64,000 nucleotides of DNA from assembly GCA_947359465.1 (NCBI GenBank), contig OX375882.1, positions 52,147,509 to 52,211,508 of the forward strand, given 5' to 3'. Positions within the stretch are counted from its first letter, which is position 1, and every line of letters begins with the position of its first letter. The DNA comes from Metellina segmentata. Its lineage: Eukaryota > Arthropoda > Arachnida > Araneae > Tetragnathidae. The notes beneath the pieces were generated by a model that saw only the letters and a program-made list of their open reading frames with translations, did no database searches and was not told the origin of the DNA. Made by a program: the position numbers and the translations under genes. Positions 12,222-24,599 of the stretch are shown here, piece by piece.

Positions 12222-13146
12222 TTTTGGGTCAAACGCAAAGTTTTGCACGTTTTTAGTATAAATTTCAACGAAGCAGTACACAAACATAAAACAAAATTTT
12301 ATTGTACAACTTAAGCACAATTTTGTTCTATAACTATCAATCCTGCAGCTGGAATAATTATTTTTTTAAAAACAAAATCACTAGGCTTTGTAAAGAAGTC
12401 CTCGAGATGGTATTTGACAGTTTCCAAAGAAATGGAATTCCAGGCAGTTCAGAGATTTTTGAAGTGACCTGAAGAGGTGAAAATCTGAGGGGCAAGGTCT
12501 GGTGAATGTTTAGGCTGACACAAAACATTTCAGCCATCCTCAATTAGTCTTTGTCTGATATTCAGTGAAATGTAGGGCCGCGCATTATCATGCTTGAAGA
12601 AACACCTCGACAATTGGTCAGTTCTGGCCACTTTGCTTCGATTTTTGCTTTTAATTTTGCCATTTGAGAACTGTTTTTACCTAATTTACTGTCTGATTTT
12701 GTGGCAACAATTCATAATAAACAATTCCTTTGTAGTCCCACCATACAGAAAGCCGTTTACAGAGGATGGTCATCCAGAGTGGGTATCATCTTTGAGGCTG
12801 AAATTAACACGCTTAAATTTATCAAATCACCTTCGAACTGTGGCCTCAGAAACAGCATAGTGTTCATATACAACACACATTTCACGAGCAGTCTATCTAG
12901 CATTTTTTCTTTTTTAAATTAAAAGAGCATAAAATGACGAAAATAAACTTTCTGGTTCTCCATTCTTAGCCCTGCAGTGAAACAAAAATTATGCCAGAAC
13001 ATATGCTGTGATTATGCAGTGTAAGCAAAAAAGACGGAATTTAAACATCTGCTTCAATCAAGGTCACTCTTTATTAAATGTAGCAAAATAATAATAACAA
13101 AGCTAGCTTCGATTTGAAAACGCGGAGAAATTTCAGGATGACCCAA
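12222..13146 (-). mobile_element. Mariner element, internally deleted
   Basis: TIRs of about 30 bp pair: the left end reads TTGGGTCAAACGCAAAGTTT and the reverse complement of the right end TTGGGTCATCCTGAAATTTC. Both are flanked by TA, the mariner target. At 925 bp it is shorter than the usual full mariner of about 1.3 kb, and its minus-strand transposase is deleted and frameshifted. The TTGGGTCAnCC terminus is typical of the irritans/mellifera-type mariners. Confidence 0.8.
12358..12905 (-). pseudogene. Mariner transposase remnant
   Basis: Read from 12,905 downward, the frames give a helix-turn-helix segment (MCVVYEHYAVSEATVRR-like), then FSLKDDTHSG-like sequence. A jump follows to the catalytic core: WWDYKGIVYYELLPQNQTVN, the block just after the first catalytic aspartate, then a degraded HDNARPY region and a C-terminal block ending TVKYHLEDFFTKPSDFVFKK. 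The piece between the helix-turn-helix and the WWD block is deleted and several frameshifts occur, so it is inactive. The identification rests on block order and motifs matching mariner transposase. Confidence 0.75.
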
Positions 13147-13261
13147 TATCATCCATCAACACCCAACCAATTTTGCTAATGACAATGTTCGTCATCGATA
13201 TTGCTCACTTTTTTATTCTGACGAGATCAGGATTGGGTCAGGTATTTGATGACATGATATA

Positions 13262-14070
13262 TAGGGCAACTTTTTTGTTGCAGTAAAAATCGGAAAGGTT
13301 GCATTTATCATTCCCTAAAGTTGCATTTATGGAAATAAAGTTGCATTTATTTTTAATACACTAAATTCTAAAATAAATAATTCGTAAAAAATGAAAAAAA
13401 TTCTAAATGTATTGACAATTTTAGTCGTGTACAACAGTATTATAATACATACTGAAATACAGAAGAACGTTAAATGGCTTAATTTCTTTAGGCAGTAATT
13501 TTTTTCAACATTGAAAACCTGCGCCAGCCGCAGTCATATAATGTTCTGTATCGTATAATAGAAGCGCAAAATCCTTTCGCTCAACATTCAGAGATTTTAA
13601 AACGTCATCTACAAGGCGAACCACATATTGATGATCGACACTCACCTCGCAAACTCTGCAATCGATTACGCAAGTTTCCTCTGGATTATCAAGAGTGCCA
13701 ACCAATGTGTTAAACTAGTTATTGCTATTTATTTCACTTTCGTCTTAGGACGAACACCTTCTTACCAAGAACTTGTTTGATCTGCAATACTTCGGCGTTC
13801 GCAAGATCAGACAAACGTGATAGAAGGGTTGATTCAGAGAGCAAAAAATGAAATAGTAATTTGATATTAATTAGTTTTAAGCTATATTATAAAAAGTTTC
13901 AAGTGGTTTCATTTATGCAAAAAGTTGCATTTATGCAGAAATTTGCATTTATGTTGCGGTTATAACTCACTTACTATACACCCCATGTAGGAGAAATTTT
14001 GGTTTTAGTATTTTACATGCAGCGTCGAACGCGGGAAAAAAAGTTGCATTTGTTGCAAAAAGTTACCTTA
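13262..14070 (-). mobile_element. Non-autonomous hAT element, 8-bp TSD
   Basis: The ends read TAGGGCAACTTTTT (left) and TAAGGTAACTTTTT (right, reverse complement). They are flanked by an exact 8-bp direct duplication ATGATATA at 13,254-13,261 and 14,071-14,078. An 8-bp duplication is the hAT hallmark. Just inside both ends are repeated GTTGCATTTAT motifs (near 13,295-13,350 and 13,915-14,050), probably subterminal transposase-binding sites. A piece of transposase lies in the middle. Confidence 0.85.
13505..13705 (-). pseudogene. hAT transposase fragment
   Basis: The minus-strand frame contains VGTLDNPEETCVIDCRVCEV and then LLLYDTEHYMTAAGAG, the block that in hAT-family proteins precedes the conserved cysteine/histidine region of the RNase-H-like core. 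The frame ends abruptly at FQC, and neither the upstream nor the downstream catalytic blocks are present. At 66 codons it is a small relic of a protein usually several hundred residues long. It lies in the same orientation as, and within, the element with hAT-type ends. Confidence 0.6.
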
Positions 14071-14078
14071 ATGATATA

Positions 14079-15605
14079 TCATCCGACAACCATCAGGTGG
14101 GTTAAGCTTTCAGTTACCCTTTTATCTCACTAACAGAATTATTCAGTGTTGCTCGGTGAATTGGTCCGATAACTCTATAGTGAACTGTGTTTGAATTATT
14201 GCAATTTGTTGTAACAAAAACAACCTTTATTAACAGTAAACTTAACAATGCGGTGGATGGACTCTCATTAAGGCTAAGGAAGCCTAGTACCAATTGAGGG
14301 TAAGGAAGCCGCGTTTTCATCAGCTATAGGAGAGCACCTCTCTCCTCTGTGTCTCAAGCTTCAATGTCACCCACGCGCTCACACAGCGCCTTCTACAGTA
14401 TGTGGAAGACAACACTCCCCGCGCTCACACAGCGCCCTTTACAATGTATGAGAGATTTAACACTCGGGTTGAATTGGTTAAACGTTGATTGAAAATTGAT
14501 TAGACTAATCTCGTTTCTCTCATAAGAAAATGTAAACATCATTTATGTTGAATAGAAAATAACTTTTTAGCACCGTTTTAACTTTTTCATAGCTTCTACA
14601 ATTTACTTCGAACGCAAATATGTATTCATAATATATCCATCCATCCATACATAATCTATTTCATATTCATAGCACTTTTGCTGTTATACAAACTGTCGTA
14701 TTTTTTCTAAGGTGACTTAAGGTTAGTAGTCTAATTAGAAGTATCTTTGAACTGCGACGTAATGGCTAACCGTTTGAATTTAAGGTAACCCATCTTTTTT
14801 TTTAATTATTTTATTTTAACTCGTCATTTTAAAATAATAAGTTACATACCTTTCCTAAAAAGGTTTTGTTTTGTATAACTTATTTGTATGAAACACAGAA
14901 TTATACATACCTTACACATTCAATCATAGCCTTCAGGAAAGTCCGTTGAAAAATACATATAGTGCATAAAAATTACTCATAAAAAGTGATATTTTAAAGA
15001 AAATAAAAAATAATTAATTAAACTTTAACTCCTTAATAATATATCTACGATACGCAAAATACTGCAACACAAAAAAATGCAAATTGAAACGAAATTCCGA
15101 TCATCGAAAAAATGCAAATTCGAAAAACGACAGATATCAGAAAATGTGTTGAATTTCTACTACTTGAGTTTATTCTAAAATAGAGAAATTTGAAAAAAAA
15201 AACGCTTGCAAAATCTGTATATACATATAATTTTCTTACGTGACAAGCAAAAAAGACGTTATTTTTTACCGCGTTTTGGCAACATTGTACGATTGTTTGT
15301 TTACCATGAAGCCTCGCGCCTCAAATGTATTTATAGCGTTATCGGATGAAATTTTATTGAAAAAATATATAGAAGTCGAGCTGTTGTAGCTTACAAACAC
15401 CATGTCGTGTATTCGATTTCCAAAGCAGCGCTCACATTTTGAGTCGAAATTTGCTCAAAGTTTTCTTTTGAATTCCAAATTGTTCGAGTTCTGATTCCAG
15501 AAATACTGTATAACTTTTCTGTTGCACAATAAATTTATGTTTGAAAAAAATATATTTTTTAATATCATATTTTGTAAACAATCCCTTCTGCTTGGACACG
15601 TGTCT
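14079..15605. other. AT-rich spacer, no gene seen
   Basis: No gene recognised. From about 15,290 the base use changes slightly and runs into the possible Helitron terminus at 15,610-15,657, so part of 15.3-15.6 kb may belong to that element. Confidence 0.35.
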
Positions 15606-15609
15606 TCAT

Positions 15610-15657
15610 TATTGATGTGAGCGAAGCGAGTTAGGTACTAGGGGCGGGCCCCCTAGT
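15610..15657 (+). mobile_element. Possible Helitron 3' terminus
   Basis: A GC-rich hairpin (TACTAGGGG and CCCCTAGTA around a GCGGGC loop) follows GAGCGAAGCGAGTTAGG and ends in CTAGT. Helitron 3' ends carry a short GC-rich hairpin near a terminal CTRR, with insertion before T. A second, similar end lies at 42,090-42,121. I found no matching 5' TC end or Rep/helicase coding. Confidence 0.35.
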
Positions 15658-16074
15658 ATTTATAAAAAAATATAGAACTATTCACAAAATGCAGACATAT
15701 TTACAAAACTAAGAAGGGTCGTAACTCATTGGCTATGCCCATTTTGCTAGCAATCTACGAGTTGTATGAAATGCAGGTTGAATGAACGTCTTATAATAAT
15801 TCATTACAATTTAACTCTTAATGATATATATGCGCAATGTAGGACCACTCCATGGGTGTATTTCTTCATTCTTTGTTAGTAAATGTCTTTGTATGGGCAT
15901 GTCCATGACTTGGTGTTATCTGGTGTTCGCCGCAGAAAAACCAGACAGCACCAAGGGCCATATATGGTGTATGGCAAATATGTCCCTTATCCCATAGAAA
16001 CCAACCAACGGGTATCAGACAAGACCACTATAAGACAGCTAACTTATTGAACATTTATAAAATGTTTCTCTAAG

Positions 16075-16200
16075 GACAAAATACCATTTTATTTCAGGAT
16101 AAAATAACATTTAATTGTTGGATAAAATAACATTTCTTTTCAGGATAAAATAACATTTCTTTTCAGGATAAAATAACATTTTATTTCAGAATAAACAGTA
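16075..16200. repeat. 23-bp minisatellite
   Basis: About five units of GGATAAAATAACATTTCTTT plus TCA, with minor variation. Confidence 0.85.
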
Positions 16201-17001
16201 TTTTATGCTTTTACAGTATTTTATATGAAGATATTTTCAAAAAATGAGGAACTTTCGGAAGGGATCCAGAGCCCCAATATTATCAGCATAGTCAGGCGAA
16301 AACTCGAACTTCTAGCAGAAAGGAAATGGAGACCAGTTTCTAAAAGACTGCCTATCTGTGGATCTATAAGAGGAGCCATTTGGGGGAAAATAGAACCCCT
16401 TCATCACATCTCAATCTAATAACGTCCGATGAGATTGACCGTAAAAGACCAAGGGACAGTTCCACCGAAAGAGACAGGGCTCCAAATATTTGCCTTGCTG
16501 TTAAGCGTACGCTTGCACAAATACAGTCATTATCTATCCTGAGGGTAGAAGGGGGATTTCTTTCCCTGTGTCTGTCTGACATGACGAAATTTTCCACCTG
16601 CTCGAGTTTTGGGGGTAGGTCATTGTTGTATAAAGACAGGAGCAAAAGTAAATGCACCTGTCTCTGTTCATTTGTCACCAATGGATTCGGAGACAACACA
16701 GTACAGAACATACTTTACCTCTTGAACTAGCGAGAATCTAATTTCGACCATGTGCTGATGGTGTGATCATGTAGATTAGATTGAGTTGATATTGATATAA
16801 TAGTGCGTAATTCTATCGGACGAATCTAATGAATCAATCTTATAGCTTGTAATAAAAGAGATTGGTCTTTCTTTATGGAGCAGTAAGACGGGCATAGGTC
16901 TGCTTAATATACAACGTTTTTGGGAGTCTTCAGTGACAGTTTTAGACTGTAGTTTTTAAATTTTTTCAATCGTTACAAATTGGAAATTGGTTGTTTTCTT
17001 T
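16201..17001. other. Non-repetitive stretch, no recognised gene
   Basis: Frames of 116 codons (plus, 16,380-16,730) and 115 codons (minus, 16,364-16,711) lie on opposite strands of the same DNA. Neither resembles a protein family I know. Composition is less AT-rich than the neighbours. It may be unique host sequence or an old element; I cannot tell. Confidence 0.3.
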
Positions 17002-17015
17002 GTTGGAGATTATGG

Positions 17016-17322
17016 TAAGGTAATTTTAATTAACGTCATACTAGAGCAACACAGTGGGCTTTTGAGCACGGTCCGGGATCAGTCCCTTAAGGGAAAGATC
17101 CGAGTACAACTCCACGGTCATACGACGAGGCAACACCTGAGCTGGCACCCCACACACCAAATTTCCACACCAACGAAACGTGAGGACTTTTGGCCACGCC
17201 AGATTTAAGGTCCACCAGCCGCCTCTACACCATACGCTTAAAAAAATCCTGGCACTGACCCGGATTAAAATTAGGAACCTTCTGATTCAATTCATTCTTA
17301 ACTACCAAACCGGTTGGTCGGC
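17016..17322 (-). mobile_element. tRNA-headed SINE, family A, with TSDs
   Basis: A 307-bp insertion bounded by direct repeats GTTGGAGATTATGG (17,002-17,015) and GTTGGTGATTATGG (17,323-17,336), one mismatch in 14. Read on the minus strand, the head starts GCCGACCAACCGGTTTGGTA (A-box-like) with a decayed B box. The tail half carries the CGTACTAGAGCAACAC-type core common to this family. Duplication, tRNA head and length all fit a LINE-mobilised SINE. Confidence 0.8.
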
Positions 17323-17682
17323 GTTGGTGATTATGGGGTGACTATTAAATAGTATCCAGCCTCTGAAAAATGTGATTTATATTTGGCCCATGGTATGTGT
17401 TTTTTTTTCAGTTGATCTGAACCAAACTTTATCGTACTTGGTGTTAAAAGTAAATTTTCAATCATTACACATTAGCTATTTCATTTTTGGGGATTATGGG
17501 ATGATTATTAAATATTATTCAGTCTCTGAAAAATGTGTAAGTTTTTATGCATGAATTGCTCTGCAAGTAACTTTTGCACTCGGTTTATAACTATATTTTC
17601 TTCCTTTCTTTTAGTATATATAATAAATAAGTCGTATTTAAACATACGTTTTACAAGTTCCTTTCTGCTGTTTATGTTTAAA

Positions 17683-18115
17683 ATTAAGAAATTTTTTAGT
17701 TGATAGTAATACATAATTTGTAAATATATACAGTCATGTCTTCTATAACTCAAACAAGAAACAGTTTGTGACCTATTTTTATAAATCCCAAGCTAATATT
17801 TTTTTTTTCAATCACACCCATGTCTAAAAAATAAAGATAATTCTGATTTTATTTCAAAAATGTTCACGTCGTCTCAATCCGATAAACCATTATTATAGAC
17901 CAAATTAAGAATTTTTTAGTTGATAGTGTTACATAATTTGTAAATTTGGAGTCATTGCCTTGGCTTCTTTAATTCAAAAGAGGTACAGTTCATGACCTAT
18001 TTTTCTCAATGTCAAGCCAATATTTTGTAGTTTTTCAAACACACCCATCTCTAAAAAATAAAGAAATTTCTATATTTCTTTCAAAAAATTTCAATCCGAT
18101 AGACCTTTATTAGGA
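17683..18115. repeat. Two tandem copies of a 221-bp unit
   Basis: ATTAAGAAATTTTTTAGTTG at 17,683 and the related sequence at 17,904 begin two diverged direct copies. Matching landmarks include ACATAATTTGTAAAT, GACCTATTTTT and CACACCCATCTCTAAAAAAT. Confidence 0.75.
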
Positions 18116-19552
18116 TACTGCGGAGCAATGCATTGCACCTTACGCAACACCAACAAGGACCGCACAAGAAAGTCTGTTAGAGTGCGAAAGGTACTTCTTG
18201 CACAGGAACTCTTGGACAACCTAGTGGAAAGAATGTCTGTACTAGGGTCAGATACAAGCACATTCTCAATAAGGCTACTTTTAGCAGAACAAAACATTTT
18301 GTTTTCGCAATAACTGAGACACAATACTTTCACCAAAGTATATTTTTACATCACTTTAGTTTCCGATAGCACCAAAGGCATGGAGATTTTATGTTACTCC
18401 CTGTAATATGTGGAATATTCATTTGTAATTTGAGGTATTTCCGTACAGATTCATCTCGGATTGCATAACATTATTTTTTTGCTACAGATCCAAAATTTAA
18501 ATTTACACAATTCCAACTTATATTCTAAATTGTTACGCAATTTAATGTTTCAGTTTTTTCTTCACATAACCAAAACTCCTGAAGCTCCTGAAACTTTCAC
18601 CAATCTCTTTTAGGTACCAAAATTGTCACTAAATTACGTTTTTGTGTGTTTGCTCATTTCACATTTCATATGAATTAATTTATAACACGTGGTTATAATT
18701 ATGAACAGAATATGGTCAGCCTCTAACCCCCTTAATTCTTATGTGTAAGGTTGCTGAGAAAATACTTAGTAAAACAATTCTAGGTTTTTATTACGCCATA
18801 CAAATTTGTATCCTTTTGTTGTGTGTTTCTATCTTCATATTTCTCCTTAATGAAATACCCATAACATAAATTGCTTATTACTCTCTTATTCAAGCTCTTA
18901 ATAGCCAACTGTGACAATTGTATGAAAAGAAACAGTACTTTACAGCTCGCAGCAGTAAGGAATTCCTTTGTTCCCGGTAATTTGTCCAGTAAAAATCCCA
19001 TTACTGTCTCGTCTAATAATTACTCCTTGCATTAGCATGTTAATTACCGATCCAGTTCCACTTAATTCGAATTCACGGTTCATCCCCTAGTACCATCAAT
19101 GTCAGGAGGCTCGTTTTATTCATTAGACCCCATTGGTTGAGCCCGTGGGATCCATCCTGCTGTTAGCACTTTGTGGTTGAGGTACTGGAGAACTGTAATC
19201 ACCTACACTATTCTCGTTTTAGGAAGTAATTTGTAAATATTCTTGGAACTTTCGATGAGCCAATGTTGTGACAGGTATAAGATCAATACTGGTCCTTTTA
19301 GTCGGCTTGAAGCCTTGTCCTATTCTGGATTATAATTTTTTTAATAGAAACTAACATCAGTTGCATGATTCTAGAATATTTTCAGAACGGTTTGTTCTGA
19401 AAGTGATAGGTTGAGTTTACTGTGACGAGAATGCTAAAGTAATCCAGTAAAGTTTATCCAGTAATATTAAATTGTATAAAAGGTGTTACGTCAAACGTGG
19501 TCAAATATTTTTATAATTTATCAAATATATTTAGTTCCCATGGAAATCAATA
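18116..19552. other. Spacer, no recognised gene
   Basis: A 61-codon plus frame at 18,128-18,313 is not recognisable. The rest is AT-rich with no element ends that I could identify. Confidence 0.35.
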
Positions 19553-19812
19553 TAGTTTATTATATTATAATAATTTATATTATAATTGTTTTATTATAAT
19601 ATTATAATCGTTTTATTATAATATAATAATTGTTTTATTATAATATAATAATTGTTTTATTATAATATTATAATTGTGATATTATAATATAATAATTGTT
19701 TTATTATATAATATAATAATTGTTTTATTATAATATTATAATTGTTTTTTTTTATATTTCATTATTTTATTGTAATATAATTATTTATTATAATATTATA
19801 ATTATTTTATTA
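19553..19812. repeat. Palindromic AT minisatellite
   Basis: Repeated ATTGTTTTATTATAATATAA units of about 20-25 bp. The TTATAATATAA core is self-complementary, so the array can form many small hairpins. Confidence 0.85.
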
Positions 19813-19829
19813 TATTATTATAAAAATTT

Positions 19830-21294
19830 ATATCCTTATTGTGTTTCTTTCTTGATATTTCGTCCCCAAATTAACATTAATTACTTATTACTCTCTTAAT
19901 CAAGTAACTTTAATGCTACAGTTAAAAAGGTTTCTATCAATTTTGGTGATTTTGATAGTCTACTGTCTCTTTAAGAGAAATGATGCTTGTTTTATTCACA
20001 CACTTTAAATATTTCTTCTTCCATTGAAATGTGGGGGATTTTAAGTTTGACATTCTTAAGCCAAAAGACGTTACAAACAAACAAGAGAAAACGAAAGATA
20101 ATTAATTACTGTAACAAACGAAAAACCTACGAATGTATTTCATGACTCTATTCTTACTGTTCCTTAAATCCCCAACATTCTCCCGTTAGGCTGCCCTTCC
20201 AAAGAAAAAATCAAACCAGCCATCAACTCCTTGATAACTGTCCAAAATTAACCCAAACCCCGGCTGCTTCGAGACAAAAGGAGTTAAAATTCCCAGCTGA
20301 AATAAAACAATAAGCTGTTTCATTAAAAATACTTTGTCACGTTAGCGACACTTATCCCTTGGAAACTTCGATCTTTATTTTTTCTTTTAAATCTGCTCTT
20401 ATTGGAAAAGTTGTAAAAAGACATTAAATGCCCTGGAGAAAAGAACTGATATGCAGTGACAGTAACAAAGAGCTCAGGCCCATATATAATTTCAAAAGCT
20501 TCTATTTTAAAAGAGAGAAATTGAGAGTTTTCAAAAGAAACTGCAAAAGATCGGGGCTGTGTCCGGTGCGTTTTGCATTAGAATAGGTCACCGCTAAGTG
20601 TTCGGGAAATGGAGAATGCCCCCGAGAGGATAACGAAAAAAAAATCCGAATATTCCTTTTGGCGTTCGATTGCGGAGCGTTCTTGTATCCTACTTTATTC
20701 GTTGTGGTAAGATTTTATCTTCAACAAATGTTTCCCAGAGAAAGTGAGATAAGTTCACTTTTGCCAAACAGATTCCATAGCAGTGGTTTGGGTTTGTTGT
20801 ATTCTATGATCTTCCTATCATAATTTTCCTTGTTTAAGTTTGTTCTATTTGAAACTAGCTATCTCATGTAACATGGTTTTCATTTATGAAAGTACACCCA
20901 AAGTCGATGGCATGCATTCAATAAATTACATTGGATTCCTTAGAACTCGAAGAGGTTTCGACTAAATATCGTATCCATCAAGATCAGACGATTTATGCTA
21001 ATGACAACCTAGTATCTCATCATCAAGACATTGACGACATTTTTTATGATGATGAAATCAAGATCGGCCAGGTTTGGTAATGACGAGATAACTTGTCATG
21101 ACAGCTTCCAAGAGGACTAATTATTGATATATTGAGGATTTTAATTCTTGAGTACATTGGAATCTGGTAACACACTTGGCTACCCGAATCTGGCCGTGCA
21201 AATATTCTGTTTTTGAAGAAAAGGCAGAAAGAACAGAGTTTTCAACTGTTATGCGGAGATTGGATTGCTGTTGTTAGTTGATTGACACTCTGAG
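19830..21294. other. Spacer, partly less AT-rich
   Basis: 20,150-20,720 is less AT-rich and non-repetitive, with no gene recognised. Copies of the dispersed GACGAGATA/CATCAAGATC motif occur at 20,955-21,110. Confidence 0.35.
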
Positions 21295-22195
21295 ATTGTA
21301 TTGATGATGATATTTTATTAGTTGCGATAGTTGTATTGATGATGATAATTTATTAGTATTTATAGTTGTATTGATGATGATATTTTATTAGTTTTGATAG
21401 AGTTGTATTGATGCTGATAATTTATTAGTATTGATAGTTGTATTGATGATGATATTTTATTAGTTTCGATAGTTGTATTGATGATGATAATTTATTAGTA
21501 TTGATAGTTGTATTGATGATGATATTTTATTAGTTTCGATAGTTGTATTGATGATGATAATTTATTAGTATTGATAGTTGTATTGATGATGATATTTTAT
21601 TAGTTGCGATGGTTGTATTGATTATGATAATTTATTAGTATTGATAGTTGTATTGATGATGATATTTTATTAGTTTTGATAGTTGTATTGATGATGATAA
21701 TTTATTAGTATTGATAGTTGTATTGATGATGATATTTTATTAGTATTGATAGTTGTATTGATGATGATATTTTATTAGTTTTGATAGTTGTATTGATGAT
21801 GATAATTTATTAGTATTGATAGTTGTATTGATGATGATATTTTATTAGTTGCGATGGTTGTATTGATTATGATAATTTATTAGTATTGATAGTTGTATTG
21901 ATGATGATATTTTATTAGTATTGATAGTTGTATTGATGATGATATTTTATTAGTTTTGATAGTTGTATTGATGAAGATAATTTATTAGTATTGATAGTTG
22001 TATTGATGATGATATTTTATTAGTTTTGATAGTTGTATTGATGATGATAATTTATTAGTATTGATAGTTGTATTGATGATGATATTTTATTAGTTTCGAT
22101 AGTTGTATTGATGATGATAATTTATTAGTATTGATAGTTGTATTGATGATGATATTTTATTAGTTTTGATAGTTGTATTGATGTAGATAGTTGAG
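21295..22195. repeat. 35-bp satellite with A/B alternation
   Basis: About 25 copies of GTTGTATTGATGATGATA plus TTTTATTAGTTTTGATA. Two variants mostly alternate (GATATTTTATTAGTTTTGATA-like and GATAATTTATTAGTATTGATA-like), giving a 70-bp higher-order period. Occasional local breaks in the alternation (around 21,720-21,780 and 21,880-21,960) suggest unequal exchange. Confidence 0.95.
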
Positions 22196-22368
22196 TTATG
22201 CTGAGATAGTATTGATGTAGCTTACGGTATTTAAATTGTTAGTATTAAATTATATTTAGTGTTAACGAGCATTTCAGTTCTCGTCATTGAAAAGCAAAAC
22301 CTTTCCCCTAGACGACCAAGCACGATGAACAATCCTACATATATCAATTGCATAGACACATCATTATA

Positions 22369-23769
22369 CACTCATTGCCATAAAAATTTGTACACCAAGA
22401 AAAAGTCGTCAAAATGAAACGAAATTTTACACATGTAAGTACTATTTTGATATAAGTAAGTGATTAGAAAATCAAAGAAAAAGGATAATTTATTGCAGAA
22501 AAAAGTACAAATGAACGGAAGTTTTAGTACTCTGTTGGACCCCCTCTAGCGCGAATGCACGATGCGATACGAGCGGGCATTGAGACATATAAGTTCCGTA
22601 TGATGTCCTGAGACATCTCGTTTCACAGTTGCTGTAAACACGCCTTTAGTTCGACCAAACTCGTAAGGTGTCCAACTTGCCGTCCCAAATCATCCCAGAT
22701 ATGCTTGATTAGTGACAAATCTGGGGATCGAGCGGGCCAGGGAAGGGTGGTAATGTGGCGGCGGCAGCTTTGTGACATTTTTGCTGTGTGTGGCCGAGCA
22801 TTGTCTTGTTGAAAAATGGCTCCTGGGAGCCCTGCCATCAGTGGTATCACATGTAAACTGAAGGATGTCACGGACGTACCGCTGGGCTGTCATTGTGCCA
22901 TGGATCAATATTATTGGTGACCGTGTATCGTAAGCAATAGCACCCCATACCATCACACCAGCTGTGGGAGCGGTGTGTCGCTGTAAAGCGAAGGCAGGCA
23001 TGTTGCGTTCACCACGGGGCCTCCACACACGATTGTCATCAGTGCTCAAATTGAATTTAGATTCGTCGTTGAAGACGACCTGGTTCCATTCCGTTGCAGT
23101 CCAGTCCCGTCGTGCGTGACACCACTCTAAACGGAGGCGGCGGTGGGTGGGTGTCATTAGCAGCACACGTAATGGGCGCCGCGATACCAGATGTCCTTCA
23201 GCCAGGCGCCTTGCGATGGTTCGGGAAGACACAGGGACCTGTAGTGAAGGTGCTGCCTGTGTCTGGATTGCGGCCAATGAGGCAGTTGGCTCTACGCGTG
23301 CGTTTCATATGATGTGACGGTCTTCTCGACGACTGGTCTGTCGAGGGCGTCCTGAGCCTGGTCATCGTGTAAATTCCGTATCTTCTGTCCACTGGTCCCA
23401 ACACCTCCTCGCAGTAAAATCAGAACGGCCTACTTGATGAGCTACTCGCCGATCTGACCACCCAGCTTGCATCATCTTGATGATTATTCCCCTCTCGAAC
23501 TCTGACAGCTGCTCATATTGTCTTCGATGGGGGTGTAACGGCATATCTACTTCAGCCTTTCCTTTGCAAAAGATTAAGTACAATCCTCTGCTTACCTGTT
23601 TTATACTCCAAGGAGAACGAAGTTCGACGCCCTCTAGTGGCATTACGCAATGCGCAATCACGCTGCATTTCTAATCATTTGCATATATGGCCGACATGTA
23701 CGTTCATGCCAAGTTTCGTTACGATCCCACAATAATTTCTTGGTTGGCAAATATTTATGGTAATGAGTG
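22369..23769 (-). mobile_element. Tc1-like DNA transposon, near full length
   Basis: Inverted ends of about 36 bp (CACTCATTGCCATAAAAATT left; CACTCATTACCATAAATATT right, reverse complement) are flanked by TA on both sides (22,367-68 and 23,770-71), the Tc1/mariner target. The 1,401-bp length and single minus-strand transposase match a standard Tc1-like element. The gene is broken and lacks a catalytic residue. Confidence 0.9.
22623..23544 (-). pseudogene. Tc1-like transposase, inactivated
   Basis: The start is taken at 23,544, where MPLHPHRRQYEQLSEFERGI opens the paired-type DNA-binding domain; the frame then shifts. The catalytic core follows: VVFNDESKFNLSTDDNRVW holds the first aspartate, IFQQDNARPHTA the second. 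The third position lies in SPDLSLIKHIWDDLGR, where this family normally has glutamate in PIEH; here it is lysine. The spacer between the second and third positions is also two residues shorter than the usual 34. At least two frameshifts split the gene (frames 23,544-23,362, about 23,280-22,690 and 22,871-22,623). It cannot encode an active enzyme. Confidence 0.85.
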
Positions 23770-23771
23770 TA

Positions 23772-24330
23772 CGTAGTTATAATAGCATATAAACACAAAG
23801 ATAGCCGTAACTCCATCCTATATTTAAAGAACCGAAACAAAGTCGGGGATAGGTTTGGAACTGGTGCCATAGATTTTATTTCCAATGGCTAGGGAACAGA
23901 GAAAGATTAACCTTTCAAGTGTTTTTAACGTGGTATTTTAATCCTATGTTAGCCATGAACTGTTTGAAGGCGCATGAACTCACAGACTTAGTTTAGCTTG
24001 TATATTAAGTGAGATGAGAAATAATAACAAAGAAGCTAACGAAGGACCAAGTAATAAACGAACCCATTTAGATAGGTCTACATTCAATATAGCCAGGACA
24101 TAAAAAAAAAAGTCACATTGAGGTTTAAATATGTCATCTTTCAGTAATGTATAACACTCACTAGTATTGAACTAAGCCTTCCATGCCGCGTAAAAGGAGG
24201 AAAAAGAGCTTATATTCTGAATTAATATATTCTATAAGGTAAAAAACGGGGTTAACACTGATAAAATAAAATTAATGTTTAAACTAATTTTTTAATTAAC
24301 TTAAAAACATTTTTAATGTTCCTAATGTCC
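23772..24330. other. AT-rich spacer, no gene seen
   Basis: No signal recognised. Confidence 0.4.
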
Positions 24331-24480
24331 CCCACCAATGGCCTAGCGGTTTCAGGTGTCACTCATACACAACTGGTTAATGGAATAAGCTTATTTCCGA
24401 GTTAGAATCTCGTGTGTGTCGAACTCGGGCTTGTGGCTGGATGTATTTCTGATTGCATCAATACGAGAAATAAATGTGGG
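24331..24480 (+). mobile_element. tRNA-headed SINE, plus orientation
   Basis: CCAATGGCCTAGCGGTTTCA is a good A box and GAGTTAGAATCTCG a one-base-decayed B box about 50 bp on, followed by a body. Read as a SINE head; the 3' boundary is uncertain and may reach about 24,600. Confidence 0.5.
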
Positions 24481-24599
24481 CAAGCATCCCCTAACACGAT
24501 ATAGGATGGCAAGCCTTCATAATAGTTCACTGTGAGTAGAACATGGCATCCCGTCCGTTGGTGAACGGGATAATTTATAACATGGCACGTTCTTGACAT

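Noticed and set aside
16364..16730. Overlapping 115- and 116-codon frames on opposite strands
   Set aside because: Mutually antisense, no family resemblance, no codon or motif support for either.
18128..18313. 61-codon frame as a small gene
   Set aside because: No family recognised, an equally long frame lies on the other strand, and no start context or neighbour supports it.
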